A stretch of DNA of 64,000 nucleotides from positions 248,001 to 312,000 of the forward strand of contig NZ_CP134198.1 in the NCBI RefSeq assembly GCF_031585635.1, written 5' to 3'. Position 1 is the stretch's first letter. Every line of letters starts with the position of its first letter. A program made the position numbers and the translations under genes. The stretch comes from Paraburkholderia sp. FT54. Lineage in GTDB: Bacteria; Pseudomonadota; Gammaproteobacteria; Burkholderiales; Burkholderiaceae. This document shows, in pieces, positions 38,166 through 47,478 of this stretch. The notes below the pieces were generated by a model. The model was not told the origin of the DNA. It saw only the letters and a list, made by a program, of their open reading frames with translations, and did no database searches.

Positions 38166-39617
38166 GGCGGATTCAACCGGTCGTCGCAACACCTTTGATC
38201 GAGGAGGTGTTTATGGGACGACCAGCGGGGTGGATGTATAAGTTGACAGGGCGAGCAGCGATGCGCTCGCCAGGTGCGCCGTCGCATCGGCGAGAGATCG
38301 AGCGGCGATTTTGGGAGCAAATCGCGACAGGCATTACAAGTGAGAAGGCTGCAGAGGCGGTTGGCGTGTCGCAGGCGGTAGGTACTCGCTGGTTTCGTCA
38401 TAATGGCGGCATGCCACTTTTCATGTCGAACCCCTTATCCGGGAGGTACTTGTCGTTCGCGGAGCGAGAAGAGATAGGGTTACTTTCGTTCCAGGGCGTC
38501 GGAATACGCGAGATCGCTCGCCGTATCGGACGCAGCCCGTCAACGGTCTCCCGGGAACTGACACGTAACGCTGCAACTCGCAGCGGCCAGCTTGATTATC
38601 GGGCTTCGGTTGCGCAGTGGAAGGCCGAACTGGTTGCCAGAAGACCCAAACCGTCGAAACTGGTGACTAACCCACGGCTGCACCACTACGTGCAAGACCG
38701 TTTGGAGGGCAAGGTTCGCGATGCGGATGGCCGTGCGATTGCTGGGCCTCGGCAAGCGCCGTTCAAAGGGAGAAACAAGCCGCATCGCGGTGACCGTAAA
38801 TGGGCTAATGGCTGGTCACCCGAACAGATTTCCAAACGGCTGCAGTTCGACTTCCCGGATGACGAATCTATGCGCATCTCTCACGAAGCGATTTACCAGG
38901 CTCTCTATATCCAGAGCCGAGGTGCCCTCAAGCGCGAACTGGTCAGCTGTCTTCGCACAGGGCGGGCGTTGCGCGTACCGAGAGCCAGGGCACAAGCCAA
39001 GGCTTGGGCGCACGTTAGCGAGGATGTGATGATCTCTAGCCGGCCTGCAGAAGTGCAGGATCGTGCCGTGCCAGGGCATTGGGAGGGTGACCTGATCATC
39101 GGCCTGAACCGATCTGCTATTGGGACGCTGGTGGAGAGATCAAGCCGTTTCACCATGCTCGTGCACCTGCCTCGGGAGAAAGGCTATGGGTTGACTCCCC
39201 GAACGAAGAACGGCCCCGCGCTGGCTGGCTACGGAGCTGTCACGATGGCCAATGCGCTCAAGAAGACCGTGACTGACATGCCTGCCCAGTTGTGGCGGTC
39301 ATTGACTTGGGATCGTGGCAAGGAACTATCCGATCACGCCCGCTTCACCGTCGAGTCCGGGGTAAAGGTATTCTTCGCCGACCCGCACAGTCCATGGCAA
39401 CGCGGCACGAACGAGAACACGAACGGCCTTCTGCGACAATACTTTCCAAAGGGCACAGACCTATCCAGGTGGAGCGCTCGAGAGATCCAGGCCGTTGCCA
39501 ATGCACTGAATACCAGACCCCGGAAAACACTTGGCTGGAAGACACCTGCCGAAGCTCTGGACGAGTATCTAAAATCTGTTCAACAATCTAGTGTTGCGAC
39601 GACCGGTTGAGTCCGCC
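38166..39617 (+). mobile_element. IS30-family insertion sequence, copy 2
   Basis: A 1452-bp element, the same length as copy 1, with the same inverted ends (GGCGGATTCAACCGGTCG at the left). CTA stands at 38163-38165 and 39618-39620, a 3-bp target duplication. Confidence 0.92.
38213..39610 (+). CDS. IS30-family transposase, copy 2
   Basis: A 465-residue intact transposase, identical by eye to copy 1 except Gly for Val in HNGGMP. GAGGAGGTGTTT precedes the ATG. DNA-binding block [22 protein letters not shown]; catalytic motifs [17 protein letters not shown] and [18 protein letters not shown]. One or both copies are probably still active. Confidence 0.94.
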   Translation: MGRPAGWMYKLTGRAAMRSPGAPSHRREIERRFWEQIATGITSEKAAEAVGVSQAVGTRWFRHNGGMPLFMSNPLSGRYLSFAEREEIGLLSFQGVGIREIARRIGRSPSTVSRELTRNAATRSGQLDYRASVAQWKAELVARRPKPSKLVTNPRLHHYVQDRLEGKVRDADGRAIAGPRQAPFKGRNKPHRGDRKWANGWSPEQISKRLQFDFPDDESMRISHEAIYQALYIQSRGALKRELVSCLRTGRALRVPRARAQAKAWAHVSEDVMISSRPAEVQDRAVPGHWEGDLIIGLNRSAIGTLVERSSRFTMLVHLPREKGYGLTPRTKNGPALAGYGAVTMANALKKTVTDMPAQLWRSLTWDRGKELSDHARFTVESGVKVFFADPHSPWQRGTNENTNGLLRQYFPKGTDLSRWSAREIQAVANALNTRPRKTLGWKTPAEALDEYLKSVQQSSVATTG

Positions 39618-39995
39618 CTATCACTCCCGATGGTTATGCAGCCACGCACCGCGCGGTGCGCGAAATGAAGATCGACCGCCTGCTACCCGAAGATAGCGCG
39701 ATTCGGTCTTCGAAGTATTTGAATAACCTGGTCGAGCAGGACCATCGTAACGCCAAGTCCAGAACGAACGTCATGCTCGGTTTCAAACGATTCGTGAACG
39801 CTGCGAACACGATTTCAGGGATCGGGTTGATGCACCGTGTTCGCAAAGGACAATTTGGCCTTGCCCGTTTGCGACAAAGATACGACTGATCCCGCCGTCT
39901 GGAATGCCGTCCTCTCCACTCAATAAGATATCCTGTCTATAGACACAAGATCGCTCCGACCAACTATTTGCACCAGAACCCGGGATACCGGGTGC

Positions 39996-40733
39996 TTAGG
40001 CGGTGCCCAACCGTGATTTGGCAATCCGCTTGAGATCATCGGGAGTTGAAGCAGATTCAACCAACTGCTCAAGCAGCTCGGCGGCTCTCTTTTCGTCTTT
40101 CGGGCCGCCGTCGCCAAGCGTCAAACTCGTTGCCAGGTTAAGTATCGAGCGGGGCAGCCCTCGCGAGGCCAAAGCCTCAAGGAGGTGACGAGCCACTTCG
40201 GGTTCCCGGTTTCGGTTGCCGCTTAGCAGCTCATCCGCAATCGATTCTACAAACCTCAGCGAGCTTTCGTTTTCCGTTCTGTGTATGCCAGTCGTAAGCG
40301 CTTGTTCGAAGTGGCCAACGGAATGGCGCGCGGCGTGCGCCAACGTGCTCAGCGCCTCCTGAAAACTCAGATCTTCCTTGGAGCCAGCAAACGGCGCTCC
40401 TGTCGGGTGCACGCCTTCGTCTTGCGCATGCGCGGACGATGGTTGCCACCATCGAACAAAGTCGTCCGCGGATTCACCGTGAAGATCAACTGACGATGCG
40501 AGCAATTGCGACGCCTGATATACGCGTCGCTCGGTTAGTGTCGCGCTGTCACACGCCTCGTCGAGCGCGGAAGCTACTTTGCTGCCCAGCTCGCTGTGAA
40601 GCTCGGTCCAGTCTCTATAGCCGAAGACTTCCGAGGTCACCTGTCGCGCGTGGGATTCCTTTAGCGAAAGGCGATATTTGAGCCGATTGGCGGCCCGCGT
40701 CGGGATAGACGCGTTCTGAAAGCAGATACGCAT
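39996..40733 (-). CDS. Hypothetical protein with Sel1-like C-terminus
   Basis: A 245-residue soluble protein. The start is taken at MRICFQNASIPTRAANRLK; a longer frame exists without support. The N-terminal 50 residues (NRLKYRLSLKESHARQVTSEVFGYRDWTELHSELG) resemble a short domain found at the N-terminus of several proteobacterial hypothetical proteins. The C-terminus has one or two Sel1/TPR-type helical pairs (ARHLLEALASRGLPRSILNLATSLTLGDGGPKDEKRAAELLEQLVE). Sel1 repeats mediate protein contacts. Function unknown. Confidence 0.7.
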   Translation of the reverse strand: MRICFQNASIPTRAANRLKYRLSLKESHARQVTSEVFGYRDWTELHSELGSKVASALDEACDSATLTERRVYQASQLLASSVDLHGESADDFVRWWQPSSAHAQDEGVHPTGAPFAGSKEDLSFQEALSTLAHAARHSVGHFEQALTTGIHRTENESSLRFVESIADELLSGNRNREPEVARHLLEALASRGLPRSILNLATSLTLGDGGPKDEKRAAELLEQLVESASTPDDLKRIAKSRLGTA

Positions 40734-41016
40734 GGCTTGGGTCCGAGTTTCCGTGCCAACGAGCCTCCACAGCCGGCACGGAATCGAAATGAACTGTGAG
40801 GCGGCGCAGGGGGCGTGATGCCCCGTCAAAAATACCGTCGGTTTCTCAGGCAGTCAATCCCCGTTCCAAGAGAGGGTGTTTTGCGCGATAACGCCAAATC
40901 TAAGCGCCAAGCGGTCTCCAAGGTAGAGTTTGGCACCTCGGATTTGCGATTGTCCATGAGCCTCCGCGTGATTCGTTCACGATACGGAGTGCCGCCCCTG
41001 GGCCCGCGGCCATCGG

Positions 41017-41769
41017 TCAAGCACTTGTGCCCCCATCGACCTTCAGACTGGTGCCGGTTATGAACGCCGCATCGGGGCTTGCCAGCCAGGCGACAAGTCC
41101 CGCAATATCGTCGCCTGATCCGTACCGGCCCAGTGCAATTGAACCCCGGATCTGGTCGGCCATCGGACCGTCGGCCGGATTCATCACCGTATCGATCCGT
41201 CCGGGCTGGACGTTATTGATCGTAATTTCCCGACTGCCAAGATCCCTTGCCAGCGCCCGCGTCATGCTGGTTACCGCGCCTTTCGTCGCGGCGTAGACGG
41301 ACACACCCGAAATCGGCATGTAGTCGCTGCTGATGCTGCCGATATTGATGATCCTCCCGCCTTTTTCCATGAAGCGGAGCGATTCCTGAATGGCGACAAG
41401 CAGGCTCCTAACGTTGATGGCCAGCATCCGGTCGATGTCTTCCAGTGGGAAGTCGTCGATCAGACCGCGGCGGAACATCGCGGCGTTGTTCACGAGAATA
41501 TCCAGTCCCCCGAAGCGTTTCGAGGTCGATCCAACCGCGGTTCTTACCGCTTCCGCGTCGGCACAATCCGCGCGAATTGCCACGCCTCGTCCCCCGGCGC
41601 GTTCGATGTCCTCAATGACGCGATGCGCGTCGGCACTCGAGTTCGAATAGGTTATCGACACGGCCGCGCCATCGCTTGCGAGCCGTCTTGCGATGGCCGC
41701 GCCTATCCCGCGCGAGCCCCCGGTCACGAGCGCCACTTTGCCAGTCAGCTGTCCCTCAGAAAAAGTCAC
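41017..41769 (-). CDS. SDR-family NAD(P)-dependent oxidoreductase
   Basis: A 250-residue classical short-chain dehydrogenase/reductase. Cofactor motif TGGSRGIGAAIARRL, NNAAM, catalytic Ser region IGSISSDY, catalytic YAATK, and the C-terminal TGTSLKVDGGTSA. The start is taken as GTG at 41769 because AAAGGAGCAAAC stands directly before it; an ATG seven codons earlier has no such site. The substrate cannot be predicted, although 3-oxoacyl-ACP-reductase-like sequences dominate this branch. It appears to be a single gene. Confidence 0.93.
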   Translation of the reverse strand: MTFSEGQLTGKVALVTGGSRGIGAAIARRLASDGAAVSITYSNSSADAHRVIEDIERAGGRGVAIRADCADAEAVRTAVGSTSKRFGGLDILVNNAAMFRRGLIDDFPLEDIDRMLAINVRSLLVAIQESLRFMEKGGRIINIGSISSDYMPISGVSVYAATKGAVTSMTRALARDLGSREITINNVQPGRIDTVMNPADGPMADQIRGSIALGRYGSGDDIAGLVAWLASPDAAFITGTSLKVDGGTSA

Positions 41770-41893
41770 GTTTGCTCCTTTCAATTGCATTCTCTGGTCG
41801 TTTCAGATCGGCTACGCTTGACTCGTATATCAGCAAGCGGGAAGCGTGTTCGAGCGGCGCAAAACTTCGGGCGAGAATTGCACTCCGACGCGC

Positions 41894-42334
41894 CTAGCGC
41901 CCACGCATTGGTGGCCCCAACACGCAGATAAACAATGCAAAGAACTTGATCAGGACTTCACCGGTCGATAAAGTAGCGCCAACTGGAGAGAAATGAAACT
42001 CGGTGGGTAGCATCGGCGTAATCCCCAGCACACTTGTCGCACAGATACCAACAAAAACGACAGTTGCCCACGCAGCGCCGCGTGCCATCGCCAGCACCAC
42101 CGCCAAAAGTAACAGTTTGGCGCACGACAACGCCACAGCTTCTCGCCATGTTGTCGACACCCAAAGTTCCACAGGTAGCTCGATCAGCGCCCAACAAAAC
42201 ACCAGCCAAGCGGAGAGACTGGACCAGATGTGGTATCTACGTCCGATCTGAGCGCCAGATGTCAAAGACGAAGAATCCTGCGGTGTTTCTGCCCGCTCGC
42301 CCGCTGAAGCTTCACTCCGTAACGTAGCTTTCAT
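41894..42334 (-). CDS. Hypothetical small membrane protein
   Basis: 146 residues. The N-terminal 30 residues are polar, then come about three hydrophobic segments (SLSAWLVFCWALIELPVELWV, ALSCAKLLLLAVVLAMARGAAWATVVFVGIC, VLIKFFALFICVLG). No family is recognised. It lies 8 bp downstream of the DUF3331 stop on the same strand and may be cotranscribed. Confidence 0.6.
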   Translation of the reverse strand: MKATLRSEASAGERAETPQDSSSLTSGAQIGRRYHIWSSLSAWLVFCWALIELPVELWVSTTWREAVALSCAKLLLLAVVLAMARGAAWATVVFVGICATSVLGITPMLPTEFHFSPVGATLSTGEVLIKFFALFICVLGPPMRGR

Positions 42335-42342
42335 TTGTCATG

Positions 42343-42792
42343 TCACTCGGCCTCGGTAGCAGCACATTGCAGCGCATGCGTGAGAATCATTGCGTCGGCG
42401 TTGGCCGCGACTCCGCGGATGCGAGCCGGATGAAAGACGTCGGCGCCGACCGGGATCTGGGCGCCGGTCATGGCACAAACACCTCCGTGCCGCGCCTTGA
42501 AGCGACACCAGTGCTGGTCCTCATAGCGGCAACACGTCGGGTCGTACCACCCAATGGTCGCGGACGATTCCGTCAGTTCACGCACGTTAATCGTCACACA
42601 AGCCTGGAAACCTGGCGTATCCAAAGAGGCCGGACCGTACCGCCTTCCGGTGTGGGCTCCTTGAGATCGCTGTGCGCTGATCATCTTTGTAATGGGCGAC
42701 GCATGGCTCTCCGCATTTCCGCACGCGCTACATAGGTTCAGCAAGTCGAGAATCTTCGGCCAGGGGTCGGCTTTGGCGCTACCAGGATTCAT
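42343..42792 (-). CDS. DUF3331-type protein
   Basis: 149 residues from the ATG for MNPGSAKADPWPKILDLL. The C-terminal half matches what I know of DUF3331: ELTESSATIGWYDPTCCRYEDQHWCRFKARHGGVCAMTGAQIPVGADVFHPA with a C-x-M/S-G zinc-ribbon-like pattern, ending NADAMILTHAL. This family is common in Burkholderia accessory DNA; its function is unknown. A scrap of a related gene is at 28921-29035. Confidence 0.78.
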   Translation of the reverse strand: MNPGSAKADPWPKILDLLNLCSACGNAESHASPITKMISAQRSQGAHTGRRYGPASLDTPGFQACVTINVRELTESSATIGWYDPTCCRYEDQHWCRFKARHGGVCAMTGAQIPVGADVFHPARIRGVAANADAMILTHALQCAATEAE

Positions 42793-43308
42793 AATTGTGG
42801 CTCCCTGAAGATGCGTCCGACGACATTGAAAGGCAGATGAAGCATGCCGCACTGTAAATGCACGTTGAACCTACACGCTGCCTCGGCCGTGCATGGTGCC
42901 ACGCGTTGCACTACCGTCGAACAGCGTCTGTCCCGCATGCCTGAATGTCATGCCGCTTGGCTTCGGAGTGGTCACGATGGTATGAACGTCATGGCCAATC
43001 TTTGACGCAACTTCCAGCGAAACCGTTTCGTCACATTTCCAGCGTAAAGGTGGAACATGCGAGACCTGTTCGTTAAGACCTCCGACTGGACAATCCACTT
43101 GGGGCGGTTGCGTTTCCATACGGATGTACTACTCACCCGCGGGGCGGCGCAGGTTTTGTACACTGCCTGCGTAAAGCTGCTTTGCTGTGCTTCCGCCTGT
43201 GCGGGGACTGCGTTGATCAACTGCTTTCCAAGAACAGGCGTATCGTCAACATTGAGACAATTGCGGTTGGCTAAACCAACAGCAAAGCCCCGTCCCCGTT
43301 TTTCACGT
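42793..43308. other. Unassigned stretch
   Basis: No gene I can support. Minus-strand frames here include a weak toxin-like string (CDETVSLEVASKIGHDVHT, reminiscent of DUF5615) that is broken. I treat this as decayed DNA. Confidence 0.35.
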
Positions 43309-43452
43309 CAAGTTCAGGATATTCGACGCGAGTTGAGGGGCGATCAGTCCGGCACTGCCGCGAAGCAGTGTTTCTTTTGACTGGAGTGATTATCTCCGCC
43401 CGACGTTATCGCGGACAAGTTAAGCGGTGTGAAGCAATGCTATTTGTTGTTG
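43309..43452 (+). repeat. IS110 5' end, copy Y
   Basis: The same non-coding block as at 49027-49181 and partly at 29048: GATATTCGACGCG, GAGGGGCGAT, then CTGGAGTGATTATCTCC, GCGGACAAGTTAAGCGGTG, then an ATG (MLFVVAD, compare the IS110 start MLFVGxD). Homology stops a few codons into the gene; no transposase follows. Confidence 0.6.
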
Positions 43453-43592
43453 CAGACAGAGGAGCAGCGGATGGCGAACCCGTGCGCGCAGAATTTGGCA
43501 TGTACACGCGGCGCACTAGACACTATAAGAGGGAAAGCCCGCGGGAGTTAAACGGGATTTCCAAACTTGTTTTCTCAGAAGGAGCGCGCAAA

Positions 43593-43877
43593 ATGGATGC
43601 GACTTACACAGCCCTTCATGGGCAGAATACGACGGTGGGTGGCCGGCTGTACACGGCATTTGGACTGGGCGAGAAGAACTGGAAGCTCTCACTGGGTGGT
43701 GGCCGGCGCGCGCCGAGCCGGATTACGGTCGCCGCAGGTGATACCACGGCGGTCCTCACCGCCATCGCCAGGGCGCGCTGCCACCTCACCGCCGACACAC
43801 CCGTCTACAGCTGTTATGAGGCCAGCCGCCGGCGAGTCCCTCATGCAATACGTCCAGTTCATGTTCCCACGCTTTAG
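43593..43877 (+). pseudogene. IS110-family transposase, N-terminal fragment
   Basis: MDATYTALHGQ, then LYTAFGLGEKNWKLSL, ITVAAGDTTAVLTAIARA and TPVYSCYEA. This is the start of a different IS110 branch (typical: AFELSxKxWKLAL...GDxxAL...VVSCYEAG). AGAAGGAGCG stands before the ATG. It breaks off where the enzyme's GRDGFWL region should follow. Confidence 0.65.
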
Positions 43878-43954
43878 CGATTTCATTCATAGCGTCCGTA
43901 TTACAAAGTAGCAGTACTAACTTAGTATAGGAAAAAATAGCTACGGCTGTAGTG

Positions 43955-44360
43955 TTAAGGCAGATATTGACGAAGCAATCCGTTGGTGTTTTCGCAGGTC
44001 CCGCGCTGCCAAGGGCTGTGCGGGTAGCAGAAGTAAGCGCGCACGCCAGTGGCAGCAGCGAGTTCTTGATGCCGCGACATTTCTTTGCCCTGGTCGTAGG
44101 TGAAGGTTTGTCGCAACGGCGCGGCAATCGAGTTAAGTTTGGCAGAGAAGCCCGCTAACGCGGAGGCGGCGGTGGCGTCATCCATCTTGGCGAGCAGCAC
44201 CAGGCGGCTGGTTCGTTCGACCACCACGCCGACAGTAGATTGGTTGGCGGCGCCCTTGATGAAGTCACCTTCCCAGTGACCAGGCAGCAGTCGGTCTTCG
44301 ATTTCGGGCGGCCGCACATGAATACTGACCATGTCGGGAATGGGGGTGCGGACAAAATCC
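43955..44360 (-). pseudogene. IS30-family transposase, C-terminal fragment
   Basis: FVRTPIPDMVSIHVRPPEIEDRLLPGHWEGDFIKGA, FTYDQGKEMSRHQELAAATG and [21 protein letters not shown] give the DDE core of a second IS30 type. It is cut on one side by the IS3 element at 44361 and ends early at TAA. Confidence 0.85.
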
Positions 44361-45932
44361 TGGACTACCTGGAGGTAGTTCATGTTTTCATACGAAGATC
44401 GCATTCGAGCGGTTCGACTGTACTTGAAGCTGGGCAAGCGCATCGGAGCTACCATCCGGCAGTTGGGCTACCCGACCAAGAATTCTCTCAAAGCCTGGCA
44501 TCGCGAATACGAGGAGTGCCGTGATCTACGGGCTGGCTATGTCCGTTCTAGGCCCAGGTATTCGGCTGAACAGAAGAAGGTGGCCGTCGATCATTATTTG
44601 AGCCATGGCCGCTGTGCTGCCGCAACCTTGAGGGCTTTGGGTTATCCGAGTCGCGAGACGCTGGCGGTCTGGATCGAAGAGCTGTGTCCTGAAATAAGAA
44701 GACGTATTGTTGGCCGAGCCGTTGATAGCGTTCCAAAATCACGAAAGGTGAAGCAGGCGGCAGTCATCGAGCTGTGCACCAGAGAGCAAAGCGCGCGCGA
44801 GGTTGCCGAGAAAACAGGCGTGAGTCGGCCAACGCTGTATAACTGGAAGAATCAGCTACTCGGTCGAGAGGTTCCAGCATCCATGAACCGCAAAAAGAAG
44901 CCAGCGCCGGACCATGAGCGTGCGGAACTGGAACAACAGGTCGAATCGCTTCGACGCGACATCCGACAGTTGCAGCTTGAACACGATATTCTGAAGAAGG
45001 CGAACGAACTGATAAAAAAAGGAATGGGCATCAACCCGCAACTCCTGAGCAACCGGGAGAAGACGATGCTGGTTGATGCCCTGAAACAGACCTATACGTT
45101 GCCAGAGCTGTTAACCGCCCTGGGTCTTCCCCGCAGTTCTTACTTCTATCACCGTGCACGGCTGTTGGTTGCTGACAGGCATGCTGATGCGCGTCGCGTC
45201 ATCGCGGACATCTTCGAACTCAATCACCGTTGCTACGGTTATCGTCGGATTCGCGCGGCATTGATCAGGCAACAGGTCGTCGTCTCGGAGAAGGTAGTGC
45301 GTCGTTTGATGCGACAGGAAGGTCTGGCCGCTGCCACGACCAGGCGACGTCGCTACGGCTCCTATCGTGGAGAAATAAGCCCTGCGCCGGAGAACATCAT
45401 CAATCGCGACTTCTGTGCCGCCGCTCTTAATCAGAAATGGCTAACGGACCTTACCGAATTCCAGATCCCGGCCGGCAAAGTGTATCTGTCGCCGGTTATC
45501 GACTGCTTCGACGGTCTCGTTGTAAGCTGGTCGATCGGCACGCGGCCGGACGCCGAACTCGTCAATACCATGCTCGATTCGGCGATTGAGTCAGTGGCCG
45601 GCTGCAAGGAGCGGCCTGTCGTTCACTCGGATCGTGGTGCGCACTATCGCTGGCCAGGATGGCTGTCGCGAATGCAGAAGGCCAGACTGACTCGCTCGAT
45701 GTCGCGCAAAGGATGTTCGCCGGATAATGCAGCCTGCGAGGGTTTCTTTGGGCGCCTCAAGACAGAGCTATTCTATCCTCGTGACTGGCGGGCCACGACC
45801 GTTGATCAATTCATCGAAGTCGTTGACTCTTACATCCGCTGGTACAACGCAAAGCGAATCAAGATCTCGCTCGGCTCTCTTAGCCCGATCGAATACCGGC
45901 AGAGTCTTGGAATCGCGGCATAAATCAGTCCA
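44361..45932 (+). mobile_element. IS3-family element
   Basis: The transposase is intact. Likely ends are TGGACTAC at the left and the complement TGGACTGA at the right, within 25 bp of the gene. The flanks are pieces of different elements (IS30 left, IS701 right) and no target repeat is seen. End positions are approximate. Confidence 0.65.
44382..45923 (+). CDS. IS3-family transposase, single reading frame
   Basis: 513 residues. The N-terminal half holds tandem helix-turn-helix units (VRLYLKLGKRIGATIRQLGYPTKNSLKAWHREY; AVDHYLSHGRCAAATLRALGYPSRETLAVWI; AREVAEKTGVSRPTLYNWKNQ) and a leucine-zipper coiled coil (ELEQQVESLRRDIRQLQLEHDILKKA). The C-terminal half is the rve integrase core: QKWLTDLTEFQIPAG (Asp), VVHSDRGAHYR (Asp) and NAACEGFFGRLKTELFY (Glu). 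OrfA and OrfB are fused in one frame rather than joined by frameshifting. The enzyme looks complete. Confidence 0.93.
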   Translation: MFSYEDRIRAVRLYLKLGKRIGATIRQLGYPTKNSLKAWHREYEECRDLRAGYVRSRPRYSAEQKKVAVDHYLSHGRCAAATLRALGYPSRETLAVWIEELCPEIRRRIVGRAVDSVPKSRKVKQAAVIELCTREQSAREVAEKTGVSRPTLYNWKNQLLGREVPASMNRKKKPAPDHERAELEQQVESLRRDIRQLQLEHDILKKANELIKKGMGINPQLLSNREKTMLVDALKQTYTLPELLTALGLPRSSYFYHRARLLVADRHADARRVIADIFELNHRCYGYRRIRAALIRQQVVVSEKVVRRLMRQEGLAAATTRRRRYGSYRGEISPAPENIINRDFCAAALNQKWLTDLTEFQIPAGKVYLSPVIDCFDGLVVSWSIGTRPDAELVNTMLDSAIESVAGCKERPVVHSDRGAHYRWPGWLSRMQKARLTRSMSRKGCSPDNAACEGFFGRLKTELFYPRDWRATTVDQFIEVVDSYIRWYNAKRIKISLGSLSPIEYRQSLGIAA

Positions 45933-45977
45933 AGAATTTAGCCGCACCCCCTTCTGGGGAAATTACGGGCGGTATTG

Positions 45978-46317
45978 ACACGCCCACCGAATGCTTTCCC
46001 TTCTTCGGAAAACCCGTATCGTCAATGATCCAATACAGCCCGCTTGACGGATTCATGTGCGGTAATACCCAGCGCCGAACCTGTTCGATCAATGCGGCGT
46101 CAGACCATTCGGACTTTGAAACGAAGTGATGCAGCGACTGGTGCCGCGCGCTCGCCCGATGCGGCTCGAGATGGGCCGCCAGCGGCTCAACACTTTTACG
46201 TGCAATCGGCAGCATCAACCCCTGGCAATAGCCCACCAGACCGGCGCGACGATCACTGTGTCCAATCGTTTCGCATAGGTGTTCAAGGTACTCGTCGAAA
46301 GATGTATCCCAGTCCAT
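45978..46317 (-). pseudogene. IS701-family transposase, N-terminal fragment
   Basis: MDWDTSFDEYLEHLCETIGHSDRRAGLVGYCQGLMLPIARKSVEPLAAHL, then GLYWIIDDTGFPKKGKHSVGV is the start of an IS701 transposase; DDTGFPKKG holds the first catalytic Asp. GAGGAAGCG stands before the ATG. It ends at the first Asp region, close to the IS3 element. Confidence 0.85.
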
Positions 46318-46364
46318 CGCTTCCTCATGCAAAGGATGAAGAAGCTCCTATAATGCCGTGAATT

Positions 46365-46661
46365 TTATGACACAGTAGTAATAGCCCAGAAGAAAACGCG
46401 ATGCGAGTGGTTAAACAGTAAAGGCGTGCTGAACTCCCGGAGCATTCCCGTAGCTTCGCGAGTAATCTTACTGTCGGGAACTCCAGGTTGCACATGTTGA
46501 GTCTGCAGCGAGGGAGTCGGTACGGGCAAAATTACCTTGGGGCGTCTGAAGGTTGGTTCGGCACCGGACTCCTGCGCGAATGCGCTCTGGCTTAACTGAC
46601 TACCGACAACAATCGCACCCGCAGCAGTCGTGGACTTTTTTATAAAGGAACGACGGTTCAT
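46365..46661 (-). pseudogene. Tat-exported HD-domain protein, truncated
   Basis: From the ATG at 46661 the protein begins MNRRSFIKKSTTAAGAIVVG, a twin-arginine signal (RRSFIKK), followed by a cleavage-like AFAQE. The mature part carries VPDSKITREATGMLREFSTPLLFNHSHRVFFW. This aligns with residues 11-43 of the HD proteins of the catalase modules (IPNSAIARAATDLVRDTETDLLYNHSRRVFLFG). It then breaks off and stops before the HD residues. So it is the N-terminus of a periplasmic cousin of those HD proteins, cut by IS701/IS3 DNA. It lies 98 bp after ankB on the same strand. Confidence 0.75.
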
Positions 46662-46759
46662 ATAGTCTCCAAAAATATGTAGCTTGTTCATAAAGGCAAA
46701 GGAATCAGGCTTACCAAAAGACCGCGCTAAATTATATTTCGCGGCAATGTCCCCCGGGA

Positions 46760-47362
46760 TCAACGTGTTGCACCCACCTGTCTCAACGCCCGGACAGCCG
46801 CCTGGTTACCCTGGGCCATCACTGCCTCCATGGCGGTGTTACCCCTTGCGTCTGTATGGTTTGGATCCGCACCCTTCTTCACCAGCTCAGGCAGCAGATC
46901 AAATCGGCCAAAGAGCGCGGCAAAGGCAAGCGCGGTCTCGCCAGCATTGTTCGTCTGATTGATATCGCACGAGGTGTCCATAAGGGTGCGTACAATGTCA
47001 GTCCCCCCTTTGTATAACGCGCCCATGAGCGCAGTATTGCCGTTGCGGTCCCCCAGGCACGGGTTTGCTCCCGCTTCAATAAGTCGGTGGAGCATGTCAG
47101 GCTGCTCATCGTATGCAGCGAGTATGAGCGCTGTGTAACCTTGCGGTGTCGTTGCGTCGATCGGGAAGTGCGCTTCCAGAAGTGCCTGCGTAATGTCCCA
47201 TCGACCAGCTCGCGCCGCATCGAACCACTCCTTGCCATACTTGCTGACGTCAACTCCGGCGGTCGGTGCGGACAGACGTTCCGACAGGGAGGCACAACCG
47301 GAGAACGCAACGGAAACCAAAGCCGCGACAACTCCAGCCAAAGCCCAAACAAGATTCTTCAT
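46760..47362 (-). CDS. ankB: Ankyrin-repeat lipoprotein AnkB
   Basis: 200 residues. The N-terminus is a lipoprotein signal (MKNLVWALAGVVAALVSVAFSGC, lipobox Cys23). About four ankyrin repeats follow (GYTALILAAYDEQPDMLHRLIEAGANP, GNTALMGALYKGGTDIVRTLMD, GETALAFAALFGRFDLLPELVKKGADPN, GNTAMEAVMAQGNQAAVRAL). It is 116 bp downstream of the periplasmic catalase gene. In Pseudomonas aeruginosa ankB follows katB and supports KatB activity; the same order and export signal make that the best call here. Confidence 0.87.
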   Translation of the reverse strand: MKNLVWALAGVVAALVSVAFSGCASLSERLSAPTAGVDVSKYGKEWFDAARAGRWDITQALLEAHFPIDATTPQGYTALILAAYDEQPDMLHRLIEAGANPCLGDRNGNTALMGALYKGGTDIVRTLMDTSCDINQTNNAGETALAFAALFGRFDLLPELVKKGADPNHTDARGNTAMEAVMAQGNQAAVRALRQVGATR

Positions 47363-47478
47363 TGGAACCTACGAGGCGTACGTTCAATAGAAGTTGCGCG
47401 TCCAGTTCGTGAAACAGCGCAGGCCATCAACCTGCCCTATACCTCGTTGCGGGAGGTATTTGGGCGTGGCCGTTCCAA

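Larger units (their letters stand above)
37755..39889 (+). pseudogene. IS6-family transposase split by IS30
   Basis: The N-terminal part is 37755-38165 ([62 protein letters not shown]) with a frameshift near 38042; the next part reads [27 protein letters not shown]. After the IS30 and one CTA are removed the frame continues [42 protein letters not shown] and VRKGQFGLARLRQRYD. The insertion itself is precise, but the frameshift already disabled the gene. Confidence 0.87.
37690..39981 (+). mobile_element. IS6-family element carrying IS30 copy 2
   Basis: The ends are GGGTTCTGGTTCAAATAG and the complement of GGGTTCTGGTGCAAATAG. A related IS6 element with matching ends is at 61476-62318. Without the nested IS30 it would be about 840 bp. 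No 8-bp target repeat is seen, so the flanks were rearranged after insertion. Confidence 0.8.

Noticed and set aside
42871..43220. Possible DUF5615-like toxin gene on the minus strand
   Set aside because: Only about 20 residues resemble the family, the frame is split, and no partner antitoxin is seen.
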